Assembly (NCBI RefSeq): GCF_001602525.1
Contig: NZ_LSYT01000006.1
Coordinates: 310,001 to 374,000 of the forward strand
DNA length: 64,000 nucleotides
Reading direction: 5' to 3'
Origin: Flavobacterium chilense
GTDB taxonomy: Bacteria; Bacteroidota; Bacteroidia; Flavobacteriales; Flavobacteriaceae
This document shows positions 8,727 through 15,986 of this stretch, in pieces; positions within the stretch are counted from its first letter, which is position 1; each line of letters opens with the position of its first letter. The position numbers and the translations under genes were made by a program. A model generated the notes under the pieces. The model had not been told where the DNA came from. It saw only the letters and a list, made by a program, of their open reading frames with translations, and did not search any database.

Positions 8727-8858
8727 AGGTAATTAAGTCTTTTGCTCATTGTTGTTAGCTACTACTAACAAGATTTAAAATCAGTAAATGAACATTATTT
8801 TATAGGTATCTCAAACCCAATATTGAAGAGTGTAACAAGTAGTTACGCTCTTTTTGTT
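8727..8858 (+). ncRNA. Predicted small RNA of the mobile element, about 130 nt
   Basis: A consensus promoter (8692-8721) and a terminator (stem 8828-8836/8842-8850, then a T-rich tail) bracket about 130 bases that code for nothing longer than a few residues. Inside is a perfect 7-bp hairpin, TTGTTAG-CTACTA-CTAACAA at 8752-8771. The transcript would run divergently from the helicase/polymerase-like gene. A role as a replication-control or other regulatory RNA is possible by analogy with plasmid counter-transcribed RNAs, but no target complementarity was established. The start base is estimated from the promoter. Confidence 0.55.
8828..8858 (+). terminator. Terminator of the predicted small RNA
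   Basis: Inverted repeat GAGTGTAAC / GTTACGCTC (one G-T pair) with a 5-base loop, followed on the plus strand by TTTTTGTTTTT. The minus-strand side has no T-run, so it does not fit as a terminator for the minus-strand gene that ends at 8860. Confidence 0.65.
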
Positions 8859-8859
8859 T

Positions 8860-9129
8860 TTAGTTTAAAGCGATGTAATCAATGTAAACTTTCCTAATCC
8901 TACGCATCGCTAAACATCTTGTTTGCTTTATTCCGTTGTACTTATCACTACTTGTACTTGGTAGTTGGTGGACTGTATCTAACCAATAATCCTTGTACAT
9001 TCTTAATGCGTTATTGTAGTCATAAAAGATGTTTAGAAATGCTAAGAATAGCATTGCATCTTTACGCTCCTGTAGTGTTAATGTTGTAGGTTCTACACTT
9101 AGACCCCATTTCTTTTTTGGTTCACTCAT
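8860..9129 (-). CDS. Hypothetical protein of the mobile element
   Basis: An 89-residue basic, helix-rich protein (FLNIFYDYNNALRMYKDYW near the middle, RRIRKVYIDYIAL at the end) with no recognised family. It lies upstream of the helicase/polymerase-like gene on the same strand but is separated from it by the divergent sRNA unit. A DNA-binding accessory of replication is one possibility, based only on position and charge. Confidence 0.5.
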   Translation of the reverse strand: MSEPKKKWGLSVEPTTLTLQERKDAMLFLAFLNIFYDYNNALRMYKDYWLDTVHQLPSTSSDKYNGIKQTRCLAMRRIRKVYIDYIALN

Positions 9130-9376
9130 TTTGATTTTAAATTTTTTTCCTTTCGTTATATTACAATTATACTCACGATAGAAAAAAAATCAAGTGAATT
9201 CAATTTTTTTAACATAATTTAATATTTTTGTTACGTTCATAACATTTTGTTACGGTGTGTTGTAAGCGATTTTTGAGTCGTCTGTGAGGGCGATGTGATA
9301 ATTTGACCTCAGCGTACGGATACTTAAAGCGTTGCTAAGTACTGTAATTGCTAGGTTATTCAAAAAATAATGATAA

Positions 9377-9416
9377 CGTCCTGACGAGATGTGTATAAAG
9401 AAAAACTGTCAGGACG
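9377..9416. repeat. 9-bp inverted repeat, 22-base spacer
   Basis: CGTCCTGAC (9377-9385) and GTCAGGACG (9408-9416) are perfect reverse complements. The long spacer argues against a terminator and suits a protein-bound site such as an origin, resolution or transfer site. Confidence 0.6.
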
Positions 9417-9534
9417 GCAACAAAAAAAGGAAAGGAGCAAGTACCAACTCGGCTATCGTTTGCTTTTCGTTAGCCCCCGCCCCCCTAGGTTAAGAATTTA
9501 AGTTTTGGTTGGTCGAGTTACCCGCTAGTTATAT

Positions 9535-9567
9535 GTGTACATCGGGGGGGGGGGCGTATATGTACAC
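9535..9567. repeat. Palindrome enclosing an 11-G homopolymer
   Basis: GTGTACAT (9535-9542) and ATGTACAC (9560-9567) are perfect reverse complements. Between them lies a run of eleven G (9544-9554). A C-rich run, CCCCCGCCCCCC, lies at 9474-9485 and could pair with the G-run. Homopolymers of this length are rare in such AT-rich DNA and tend to vary in length. Confidence 0.65.
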
Positions 9568-9969
9568 TCGTATAGGTTCGGTAAAATTTCGGATAGATTT
9601 TGGCTGTTTATTGTTCCTTTTTGTTCTTCTCGGGATGTACATTTGCCTGTAAAAGCAATTGTTATTTTAAGAGAATCACGGTTAATAGTATTAAAAAAGT
9701 AGTTTATAATGGATGGTCGTACAAACAAAGTGTAGAAAATGCTTTCGAAATTCAAGATAGGTAAAATTGCTACTTAGTTGTTAATCAATAGTATCTAAAA
9801 ACTTTTGTTAACTCTATAAAAGAAGAACAAGCACGTATAAAAAAAACAAAAGTCTAAATCCTATTTTTGTTTATTCAATTACATAGTTCATTTAAAAGTG
9901 TATGTATTTAGGGTGGTTGTAAAAATACAGTTCAACACCTAGTTAATCCATTATTTAATGTGTTATTTT

Positions 9970-9998
9970 TTGACCGCAAAAAAAGTATACTTTATTTG
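9970..9998 (+). promoter_or_regulatory. Promoter of the serine resolvase gene
   Basis: TTG at 9970-9972, an 18-base spacer, then TTTATTTG at 9991-9998, one mismatch from TAnnTTTG. It lies downstream of the first in-frame ATG (9958), which supports translation starting at 10054. GTATAC and GCATAC flank the -7 box and may form an operator. Confidence 0.45.
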
Positions 9999-10053
9999 CA
10001 TACATCATATTAATAATTTAGCTTTGCTCTGTTCAACAAAACAAGATACAATT

Positions 10054-10653
10054 ATGCAATGTCGTTATATTAGAATCTCTAGCGGTACACAAAACACCAT
10101 AAGACAAGAAAAGCAAAAATCTAATGAAAAGGTTTACATCGATGTTATTAGCGGTGCTGTTGCTTTTAATGAACGTCCGCAAGCTAGTGAACTAGTTAAG
10201 GATATTGAAGCGGGTTTAGTAACAACTTTGAATGTAGAAAGTATTGATAGAATTGGAAGAGATGCATATAATATACAAACGGTTATTAACTACCTAAATT
10301 CTAAAGGTGTTAATTTGAAAGTTGATAATCTTGGTATTGAATCATTTGTTAATGGTAAACCTAACCCAATATTTAAAATGATAACAGATGTACTAGCTAA
10401 CGTTTCTGAATTAACTAGAAATAATATAAAGGAAGCTCAGGCACAAGGCATCAAAATTGCAGTGGCACAAGGTAAATTTAAAGGTCGTGTTAAAGGTTCG
10501 GGTGCTAGTGATAGTGAAGTGTTAGAAAAGTACAAAGTAGTTGTTAAAACACTTAATAATCATTCCGATTTATCTCTGAGGAAAGTAGCTAGCATAAGTA
10601 ATGTTAGTTTGGCTACTGTACAAAAAGTTAAACGAATCTTAGATAATCAGTAA
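10054..10653 (+). CDS. Small serine recombinase (resolvase/invertase type)
   Basis: A 199-residue protein. YIRISSGTQN at the N-terminus carries the catalytic serine (Ser9, in the YxRxS context), and ESIDRIGRDAYNI contains the conserved DRxGR arginines of the active site. A long helix follows (VLANVSELTRNNIKEAQAQGI), then a C-terminal helix-turn-helix (LSLRKVASISNVSLATVQKVKRIL). The length fits DNA resolvases and invertases, not large integrases. The family usually starts close to MQCRYIRIS, and the promoter lies after 9958, so 10054 is preferred over the longer frame. It probably resolves dimers or multimers of the element, using sites in the non-coding hub just upstream. Confidence 0.88.
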   Translation: MQCRYIRISSGTQNTIRQEKQKSNEKVYIDVISGAVAFNERPQASELVKDIEAGLVTTLNVESIDRIGRDAYNIQTVINYLNSKGVNLKVDNLGIESFVNGKPNPIFKMITDVLANVSELTRNNIKEAQAQGIKIAVAQGKFKGRVKGSGASDSEVLEKYKVVVKTLNNHSDLSLRKVASISNVSLATVQKVKRILDNQ

Positions 10654-10672
10654 TTAATTATCATACATAATT

Positions 10673-10702
10673 AATAAAAGCTACCACATGGTAGCCTTTA
10701 TT
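10673..10702. terminator. Bidirectional terminator between resolvase and HNH genes
   Basis: AAAAGCTACC, a 4-base loop, and GGTAGC followed by CTTTATT; core stem 10680-10685/10690-10695. It lies between two converging genes (stops at 10653 and 10711), with A/T runs on each side. Confidence 0.7.
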
Positions 10703-10710
10703 GTTTAATG

Positions 10711-11334
10711 TCATTGTATTAGTTCTAAATATTTATAACCATTGCAACCAAAACAAATACCATTTAAGTAGTAATGGTATTCATCCATATAACCACTTCC
10801 ATTACATTTAGGACATTTTGTTAGATTAAGTTGTTCTGTCATAGATTCATCACTATAAACGGGAATTTTATTTTTGTCGTGTGTATCTTGGTGGCAAGTA
10901 CTGCAAAGTGTTATTAATGCATCGTCATTATATTGCCAAGCTCTACAGGTTTGTATATAGTATTTATGGTGAACGTGTAAAATTACAGGTTTATCGGCAG
11001 GTTTTAATTCGTATTCAAGATTCTCTGTGTATTCAGGAATTGGCAAACCTAATGCATTTGCAATACTTTCTATGGTTGGTAACAAATCATCATAAGCTTT
11101 TCGCATACTAATTTTCTGTTCCTTTTCTTCTTGTTCTGTACTTTCCCTGCAATGAATTCTATTTTTTACTATGGTTGGCACTTCAAGACAGTTAGTGCAA
11201 ATATTGCTATCACGTTTCAGTATTGTTAAACGTTTTTTTTGCCATTCCAAAGAAGATAATTCATCTTCATACGTTATTTTTTCACCCAAATTTAATTTTT
11301 CTTCAACAATGAAATTGAATGGCTTTAAGTTCAT
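10711..11334 (-). CDS. HNH endonuclease-like protein with C-terminal zinc ribbon
   Basis: A 207-residue protein. ILKRDSNICTNC near residue 45 and LHVHHKYYIQTCRAWQYNDDALITLCSTCHQDTH near residues 115-150 form an HNH fold: a CxxC pair on each side, the HHK catalytic region, and the final C-x2-C-H-x3-H. A third zinc motif (CPKCNGSGY ... CFGCNGYKY), DnaJ-like, ends the protein. It is probably a DNA nuclease acting in the cytosol. It is the last gene of a minus-strand set that begins with the serine integrase (gaps of 15, 21 and 58 bp), so it is likely co-expressed with integration. A defence or cargo role is equally possible. Confidence 0.75.
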   Translation of the reverse strand: MNLKPFNFIVEEKLNLGEKITYEDELSSLEWQKKRLTILKRDSNICTNCLEVPTIVKNRIHCRESTEQEEKEQKISMRKAYDDLLPTIESIANALGLPIPEYTENLEYELKPADKPVILHVHHKYYIQTCRAWQYNDDALITLCSTCHQDTHDKNKIPVYSDESMTEQLNLTKCPKCNGSGYMDEYHYYLNGICFGCNGYKYLELIQ

Positions 11335-11349
11335 ATTTAAATTTTTAGC

Positions 11350-11934
11350 CTAGTTGCCTTTTAATAGTCTTTTGTCTTCATCAGTAAGTGTTCCATCCCT
11401 TAATTTATCAATTACAATATCCTTTCTTGAAAATAATTTATCAAGTTCGTCTTTCGTTACATTTGGCTTTAAGTATTTGTAATAGGTAGTTACGCCAAGT
11501 GTTTGTTTATTTTTAAACTCGTCATCAAATTTGATAATACTTCTAATTGGTTCTCCTTTCGCACCAATAATACTCTTACCGTCATCACTTAACTTGTATT
11601 TTGGTTTACCGTCTATCATTTCTTTTTCAACTATCTCACATTTTTCTTGTACAGTAAGTCTTTTTAGGTCGGTACTGTCAGTTTGTATAGCGTCTTGCTT
11701 GTACTTAACTCCATACTCTTTTTCAAAATCCTTAATGTATTCTTTGTGAGTAGCTTCTAGGTTTGCTTTCTCATCTTTGATTTTCTTTTCTAGTTCCTTG
11801 CGTGCTTCTTTTGCTTCCTCTTCATTTTCAATATCTGCAATATCTTGCTTTAATTTAGCTTCTGTATCTGCTATTAATTTAGCAATTCTTTTTTCCTTTG
11901 GTGTTAATGCCTTTGTAGTTTCAGTAGTTTCCAT
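11350..11934 (-). CDS. Coiled-coil hypothetical protein of the mobile element
   Basis: A 194-residue protein. Residues about 10-80 are almost entirely charged heptads (EKRIAKLIADTEAKLKQDIA, then EEEAKEARKELEKKIKDEK), a long coiled coil. The second half is mixed and ends in KLFSRKDIVIDKLRDGTLTDEDKRLLKG. No family is recognised. It is cytosolic by composition. It lies between the HNH gene (15 bp) and a 69-residue gene (21 bp) in the integrase operon. It could be an accessory to the integrase, such as a directionality factor, but there is no motif to support this. Confidence 0.55.
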   Translation of the reverse strand: METTETTKALTPKEKRIAKLIADTEAKLKQDIADIENEEEAKEARKELEKKIKDEKANLEATHKEYIKDFEKEYGVKYKQDAIQTDSTDLKRLTVQEKCEIVEKEMIDGKPKYKLSDDGKSIIGAKGEPIRSIIKFDDEFKNKQTLGVTTYYKYLKPNVTKDELDKLFSRKDIVIDKLRDGTLTDEDKRLLKGN

Positions 11935-11955
11935 ATCTTATTATTGTTTCTTTTT

Positions 11956-12165
11956 TTATTGTAATTTTAATAGAATATTTGAAAGTCTTAATTCTAAATC
12001 ATTTAAAGTTTCTTCGTCATTATTTGGATTTGTCTTAGCAAGTTTTATTGTCATCAAACTAGAATTTATAGAATGACTTAAGTTATTGCTATCTACTTTT
12101 GATTCAAAATCTCTTTCAATTGATTCTACATTTTCTATTAATATCTCGATACTTTCTTTACTCAT
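11956..12165 (-). CDS. Small helical hypothetical protein
   Basis: A 69-residue protein that is all helical by pattern and acidic (MSKESIEILIENVESIERDF, and a second helix DEETLNDLELRLSNILLKLQ). No family is recognised. It lies 58 bp downstream of the serine integrase and 21 bp upstream of the coiled-coil gene, on the same strand. Small proteins beside large serine integrases are sometimes recombination directionality factors; that is only a positional guess here. Confidence 0.5.
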   Translation of the reverse strand: MSKESIEILIENVESIERDFESKVDSNNLSHSINSSLMTIKLAKTNPNNDEETLNDLELRLSNILLKLQ

Positions 12166-12223
12166 TTTATTTTATTTTTTGGTTATTTAACAAAGATTAA
12201 TAATTATTTTCATTATTTCCAAA

Positions 12224-14005
12224 TTATAAATCACATTCATTAATATATAATCGATTTTCTCTTGGTATGTTGTAGAACTTTAGTATAGGTATTAATCCCG
12301 TAGTATCTTTTGACTGTTCTACCAAATACTCAAACTCTTCTTTTATGTCTTGTATCTCGGTCGTGAGTATGTTGTTCTTATAGGTTGGGTCGTTGATAAG
12401 ATGAAGTGCTGAAAGATATTTGTATGTTTTCTCATTTCGACCACCATACTTACGAACACCATTTGCAAATACAAATAATTTTAGTCTTTGATTGGTGTAA
12501 GGTACACCGTTAATCTTAATGGTTAGGTTTGCCAATATATAGCCGTTTCCTAAATCATTAATAACTATTCCTTGTACGAACTGTTTGAATATATTTTTTA
12601 ACTCGTGTCGGTTGTGTTGTGCTTTGACTATCATATCTCTACTTGTTGCTTCGATATTGAAGTTTTGGATAGTTGTTGTCTTTGAAAAAATATCTTTCGT
12701 TAAAAGTCCAATTTTGTTCTTTATCAAATCAATCTGAGTTAATATATCATTTTCCAACTTTGTATATAAACTAAAATTTGGGTTTGCCGAAAGTGTCATA
12801 GTTGTTAAAAGGTTTTCAAGTTGTTTCTGTTTTGCAGTTAATTCCTTTTCCTCATTTTTAAGTAGCTGTTCATTTTGCTTTAGTTCTTTTTTAATTTGGT
12901 TTAACATTTCGTTTGGGTTCTCTAGCGTTTTTAATAATGCATCACTATTAAGGATTAAACTGTAAATAATGGTTTCGATTAAGCTAATGTTAATACTTCT
13001 ATTTTTACATCTTTTTTTAAGACTTGAAGTGCATCGATAAACGGCATCGCCACCAAGTACATAACGCCCCATATAAACACGTCCGCAACACCCACAACGA
13101 ATAAGGTCTTTAAGTAGATATTCGTGTTTGGTTAATATATTTCTTGTGTTCTTTGTTTTAAGTAATTCGTTACAAAAGTCAAACACCTCAACACTTACTA
13201 TTGGTTCAACTTTTATTATTTCATCTTTATACTTTCGCTCACCTTTGTAAATTGGGTTAATTAATATTTGTCGTACTACTACATCAGTCCATTTGATTTC
13301 ATTGCCCTCAATAGTTGGTATTGATTTATTGTAGTTATATACTTTGTTTGGGTTTCTTTTTGCGTGTGTGGTTGGCACTTGCATAGTATTAAGAGTTTGC
13401 GCTATTATACGTGTTCCGATTCCACTTTGATAACTTTCAAATATTTGTTCAATGATTAACCTTTCATCTCCATCAATAATAACATAACCGTTTGAATCGC
13501 TTGTATAACCGTATGGTTGTACGCTATTGGATGTTTTCCCTTCCCTTGCTCGCTTCATTTTACCGCTTGCCATCCTTGTTTTCATTTGTTCACTTTCCAA
13601 ATCACTGAACTCCATTAGCACCTGTAATATGATGCTAACAATGATGTTTCTTTTCCCGCTGTTATCGATTGTAGCTTGTTTTATACTATCAATCCATAAC
13701 GGTATGTTTAACTCGGTTAGCTTGTCAATTATCTCACGTGTATTTTTTGGATTCCGACCTACACGGCTTATCTCTGTACAGTAGATAATTTTGTATGTTT
13801 GCGGTTCATTTTCGACTGTGGTTAACAACCGAATCATTTCGGGACGTTCCTTTTGGTATCCGCTGACCATTTCCGCAAATACATCTATTTGCTCGTTAGT
13901 GTATCCGTGTTGTAAGGCGATTCTTGTAAGGTCTTGTATTTGCCTTTCATAAGATTGCTTACCGTCAGCAGTTGAAACCCTTGCGTATATTGCCACTTTG
14001 TCCAT
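12224..14005 (-). CDS. Large serine recombinase / integrase
   Basis: A 593-residue large serine integrase. The N-terminal catalytic domain begins MDKVAIYARVSTADGKQSYE with the nucleophile Ser11, followed by the active-site stretch TEISRVGRNPKNTREI. The 'recombinase' DNA-binding domain lies around residues 160-280 (YGYTSDSNGYVIID...). The zinc ribbon is at about 305-340 (CGCCGRVYMG ... YRCTSSLKKRC). A long coiled coil (NQIKKELKQNEQLLKNEEKE) comes next, then a C-terminal part. All domains needed for activity are present. It lies 57 bp from the right crossover point and reads inward, the classic place for the integrase of such an element. Its promoter lies inside the attachment arm. It catalyses insertion at the GA in comM codon 21. 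Confidence 0.95.
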   Translation of the reverse strand: MDKVAIYARVSTADGKQSYERQIQDLTRIALQHGYTNEQIDVFAEMVSGYQKERPEMIRLLTTVENEPQTYKIIYCTEISRVGRNPKNTREIIDKLTELNIPLWIDSIKQATIDNSGKRNIIVSIILQVLMEFSDLESEQMKTRMASGKMKRAREGKTSNSVQPYGYTSDSNGYVIIDGDERLIIEQIFESYQSGIGTRIIAQTLNTMQVPTTHAKRNPNKVYNYNKSIPTIEGNEIKWTDVVVRQILINPIYKGERKYKDEIIKVEPIVSVEVFDFCNELLKTKNTRNILTKHEYLLKDLIRCGCCGRVYMGRYVLGGDAVYRCTSSLKKRCKNRSINISLIETIIYSLILNSDALLKTLENPNEMLNQIKKELKQNEQLLKNEEKELTAKQKQLENLLTTMTLSANPNFSLYTKLENDILTQIDLIKNKIGLLTKDIFSKTTTIQNFNIEATSRDMIVKAQHNRHELKNIFKQFVQGIVINDLGNGYILANLTIKINGVPYTNQRLKLFVFANGVRKYGGRNEKTYKYLSALHLINDPTYKNNILTTEIQDIKEEFEYLVEQSKDTTGLIPILKFYNIPRENRLYINECDL

Positions 14006-14028
14006 TTTGTACAGTTTTTAGAATATTG

Positions 14029-14059
14029 CAAATATATACCTACTAGTTTAAAATAACAA
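14029..14059 (-). promoter_or_regulatory. Integrase promoter overlapping the right attachment arm
   Basis: On the minus strand, TTG (14057-14059) is followed by a 20-base spacer and TATATTTG (14029-14036), a full -7 match. The spacer contains the ACTAGT arm of the attachment site, so integrase binding at its own site could repress its promoter. The whole promoter is inside the element and stays with the gene after excision. Confidence 0.6.
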
Positions 14060-14063
14060 ATGA
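14036..14063 (+). other. attR: right integrase-binding arm and crossover GA
   Basis: ATACCTACTAGT (14036-14047) is the reverse complement, with one mismatch, of the left arm at 5061-5072. Both arms lie exactly 14 bases from their GA dinucleotide (14062-14063 here). In the excised circle they would face each other around one GA, the usual symmetric attP layout of serine integrases. Confidence 0.75.
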
Positions 14064-15537
14064 GGTACATATGGATAAAGGTATTGGTTATCATTTAGTT
14101 GGATTGCCTGATAATGCGATAAAAGAAAGCAGTTACCGAATTGCTGCTGCATTAAAAAACAACGGATTAAGTTTACCCGGAAAAAAAATCACGATTAATA
14201 TGGCTCCGGCTGATCTTCGCAAAGAAGGTTCTGCTTATGATCTCACTCTGGCAATGGGAATTTTAGTCGCTTCAGATCAGATTAAAGCGCCCAAAATCGA
14301 AGAATATATCATTATGGGAGAACTTTCGCTTGACGGAAGTTTGCAGCCTATTCGCGGTGCATTACCCATTGCAATAAAAGCAAAAGAAGAAGGTTACAAA
14401 GGATTTTTTCTTCCTGTTCAAAATGTAAAAGAAGCTGCTATTGTAACAGGATTAGACGTATATGGAGTTACAAATTTGCAGGAAGTAATTGAATTTTTTG
14501 CCGGAAAAGGAACACTTGAACCTACAGTTATTGATACCAGAGCCGAGTTTTATAAAACACTGGATTTTCCTGAATTTGATTTTTCAGATGTTAGAGGACA
14601 GGAAAGTATAAAACGTTGTATGGAAATTGCCGCTGCCGGAGGTCACAATATTATTCTGATTGGTCCGCCCGGAGCCGGAAAAACAATGCTGGCCAAACGT
14701 GTACCCAGTATTTTACCGCCTATGACTTTGCGTGAAGCCTTAGAAACGACTAAAATTCATAGTGTTGCCGGTAAACTGAAAGAAGTAGGATTAATGAATC
14801 AGCGTCCTTTTAGAAGTCCGCATCACACAATATCGAATGTGGCACTTGTAGGCGGAGGAAGTTATCCGCAGCCGGGCGAAATCTCGATGGCACATAATGG
14901 TGTTTTATTTCTGGACGAATTACCGGAGTTTAAACGAGATGTTCTCGAAGTAATGCGACAACCGCTGGAAGATCGTGAAGTAACCATTTCGCGTGCTAAA
15001 TTTACGGTAACTTATCCTTCGTCGTTTATGCTGGTGGCAAGTATGAATCCAAGTCCGAGTGGTTTTTTTAACGACCCGAGCATGCCCAATACTTCATCAC
15101 CACACGAAATGCAGCGTTATTTAAGCAAGATTTCAGGACCATTATTGGATAGAATTGATATTCATATTGAAGTAACGCCGGTTCCGTTTGAGAAATTAGC
15201 CGATGACCGAAAGGCAGAAAGCAGTGTAGAAATTCGTAAGAGAGTTACTGCTGCACGCGAGATTCAGACGAAACGATTTGAGAACATAGAAAATGTACAC
15301 TATAATGCACAAATGAGCAGTAAATTAATCCGCGAATATTGTGTACTCGACGAACAATCCAAAGAACTGTTAAAAACGGCTATGGAGCGACTGAATCTTT
15401 CTGCACGTGCCTACGATCGAATTTTGAAAGTTGCCCGTACAATAGCAGATTTAGATGATGCACCAAGCGTAATTTCGCAACATATTGCAGAAGCTATTCA
15501 GTACAGAAGCCTGGATCGTGACGGCTGGTTAGGGTAA
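14062..15537 (+). pseudogene. comM: comM/yifB 3' part (490 of 511 codons), separated from its start
   Basis: The comM frame resumes at the GAG codon 14062-14064. A new possible start is ATG 14071, giving a 488-residue protein (MDKGIGYHLVGLPDNAIKES...). All main domains remain: the N-terminal Lon-protease-like fold, Walker A GPPGAGKTMLAK, the Mg-chelatase-like AAA+ core with LDELPEFKRDVLEVMRQPLE, and the C-terminal Mg_chelatase_C region ending in RSLDRDGWLG. ComM is a hexameric branch-migration helicase that promotes recombination during natural transformation. The original promoter and first 21 codons now lie 9 kb away, so expression needs a new promoter. Loss of the first beta strand may also impair folding. 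Confidence 0.93.
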
Positions 15538-15604
15538 TAATTCTAAATTTAATTAGTGACTCTAAGCTAATTTTTAAGCTCATTGAATCTGAAATATTAG
15601 TATA

Positions 15605-15635
15605 TTGGAAAAATATATCACCCAAAATAATTTTG
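15605..15635 (+). promoter_or_regulatory. Promoter of the MazG-like gene
   Basis: TTG at 15605-15607, a 20-base spacer, and TAATTTTG at 15628-15635, a full consensus -7 box. The start codon at 15651 follows with a leader of about 10 bases. Confidence 0.7.
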
Positions 15636-15650
15636 CACAAATAAAAATTT

Positions 15651-15962
15651 ATGGACTTAAAGACATTAACAGAAAAAGTGGTAATGGTATCAGATCAGTA
15701 TGAGAAAAACTGTAATATAAAAAGAGATGAGGATTGGTATATTTTAAAATTACATGAAGAGATAGGGGAGTTGACTCAAAATTATCTTTCCTACACACTT
15801 AGAGGACGAAACAGAAATCTAACGCAAGACGAATTAAAAAAGAATATGTCAAATGAACTGGCAGATGTTCTTGGGCAAATTTTATTGTTTGCGAATCATC
15901 ATAACATTGATCTTGAAAAATCTATGGAAGATAAATGGTTTTCCTATTTAAAATCCCGATAA
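15651..15962 (+). CDS. MazG-like nucleotide pyrophosphohydrolase family protein
   Basis: A 103-residue, all-alpha protein. KLHEEIGELTQNYLSY and NELADVLGQILLFANHHNIDLE carry the ExxE and ExxD metal-binding pattern of the MazG / dUTPase-like all-alpha NTP pyrophosphohydrolases, where EExxE...ExxD holds Mg2+. It probably hydrolyses unwanted nucleotides in the cytosol. It has its own consensus promoter 16 bp upstream, and its stop codon lies inside the loop of a strong terminator, so it is a single-gene unit. Confidence 0.8.
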   Translation: MDLKTLTEKVVMVSDQYEKNCNIKRDEDWYILKLHEEIGELTQNYLSYTLRGRNRNLTQDELKKNMSNELADVLGQILLFANHHNIDLEKSMEDKWFSYLKSR

Positions 15963-15976
15963 TAATCGGGATTTTT
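15951..15976 (+). terminator. Rho-independent terminator overlapping the MazG-like stop codon
   Basis: AAATCCCGAT (15951-15960), loop AATA, ATCGGGATTT (15965-15974), then more T. The stop codon of the gene is at the start of the loop. Confidence 0.85.
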
Positions 15977-15986
15977 TCTGTTAAGC

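Larger units (their letters stand above)
9130..10053. other. Non-coding hub of the mobile element
   Basis: About 920 bases without a convincing gene. A 76-codon frame at 9525-9755 (minus) runs across an 11-G run and shows no protein-like character. The stretch holds a direct repeat TTTTGTTACG (9226-9235, 9245-9254), a 9-bp inverted repeat with a 22-base loop (9377-9416), a C-rich run (9474-9485), an 8-bp palindrome around an 11-G run (9535-9567), and the resolvase promoter. This clustering resembles a replication or transfer origin or a resolution site, but none of these is proven. Confidence 0.55.
5045..14063. mobile_element. Serine-integrase mobile element inserted in comM
   Basis: Both halves of comM end at a GA dinucleotide (5045-5046 and 14062-14063). 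Joining them removes 9,017 bp and restores a continuous 511-codon reading frame. The gene at the right end is a large serine recombinase reading inward. The element also holds a lipoprotein, a helicase/polymerase-like protein, a small serine resolvase, an HNH protein, small orphan genes, a predicted sRNA and a non-coding hub. Its base usage and gene style differ from the flanks. No relaxase, type IV secretion or virion gene is recognisable, so it looks like a small integrative element or satellite that depends on other elements for transfer. Confidence 0.9.

Noticed and set aside
9525..9755. 76-codon open frame on the minus strand
   Set aside because: It runs through the 11-G run (giving a proline tract) and the palindrome, shows no protein-like pattern, and has no promoter; treated as part of the non-coding hub.
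9958..10053. Longer N-terminus of the serine resolvase
   Set aside because: The extra 32 residues lie upstream of a promoter-like pair at 9970-9998 and are not found in the resolvase family; the start at 10054 fits the conserved YxRxS distance.
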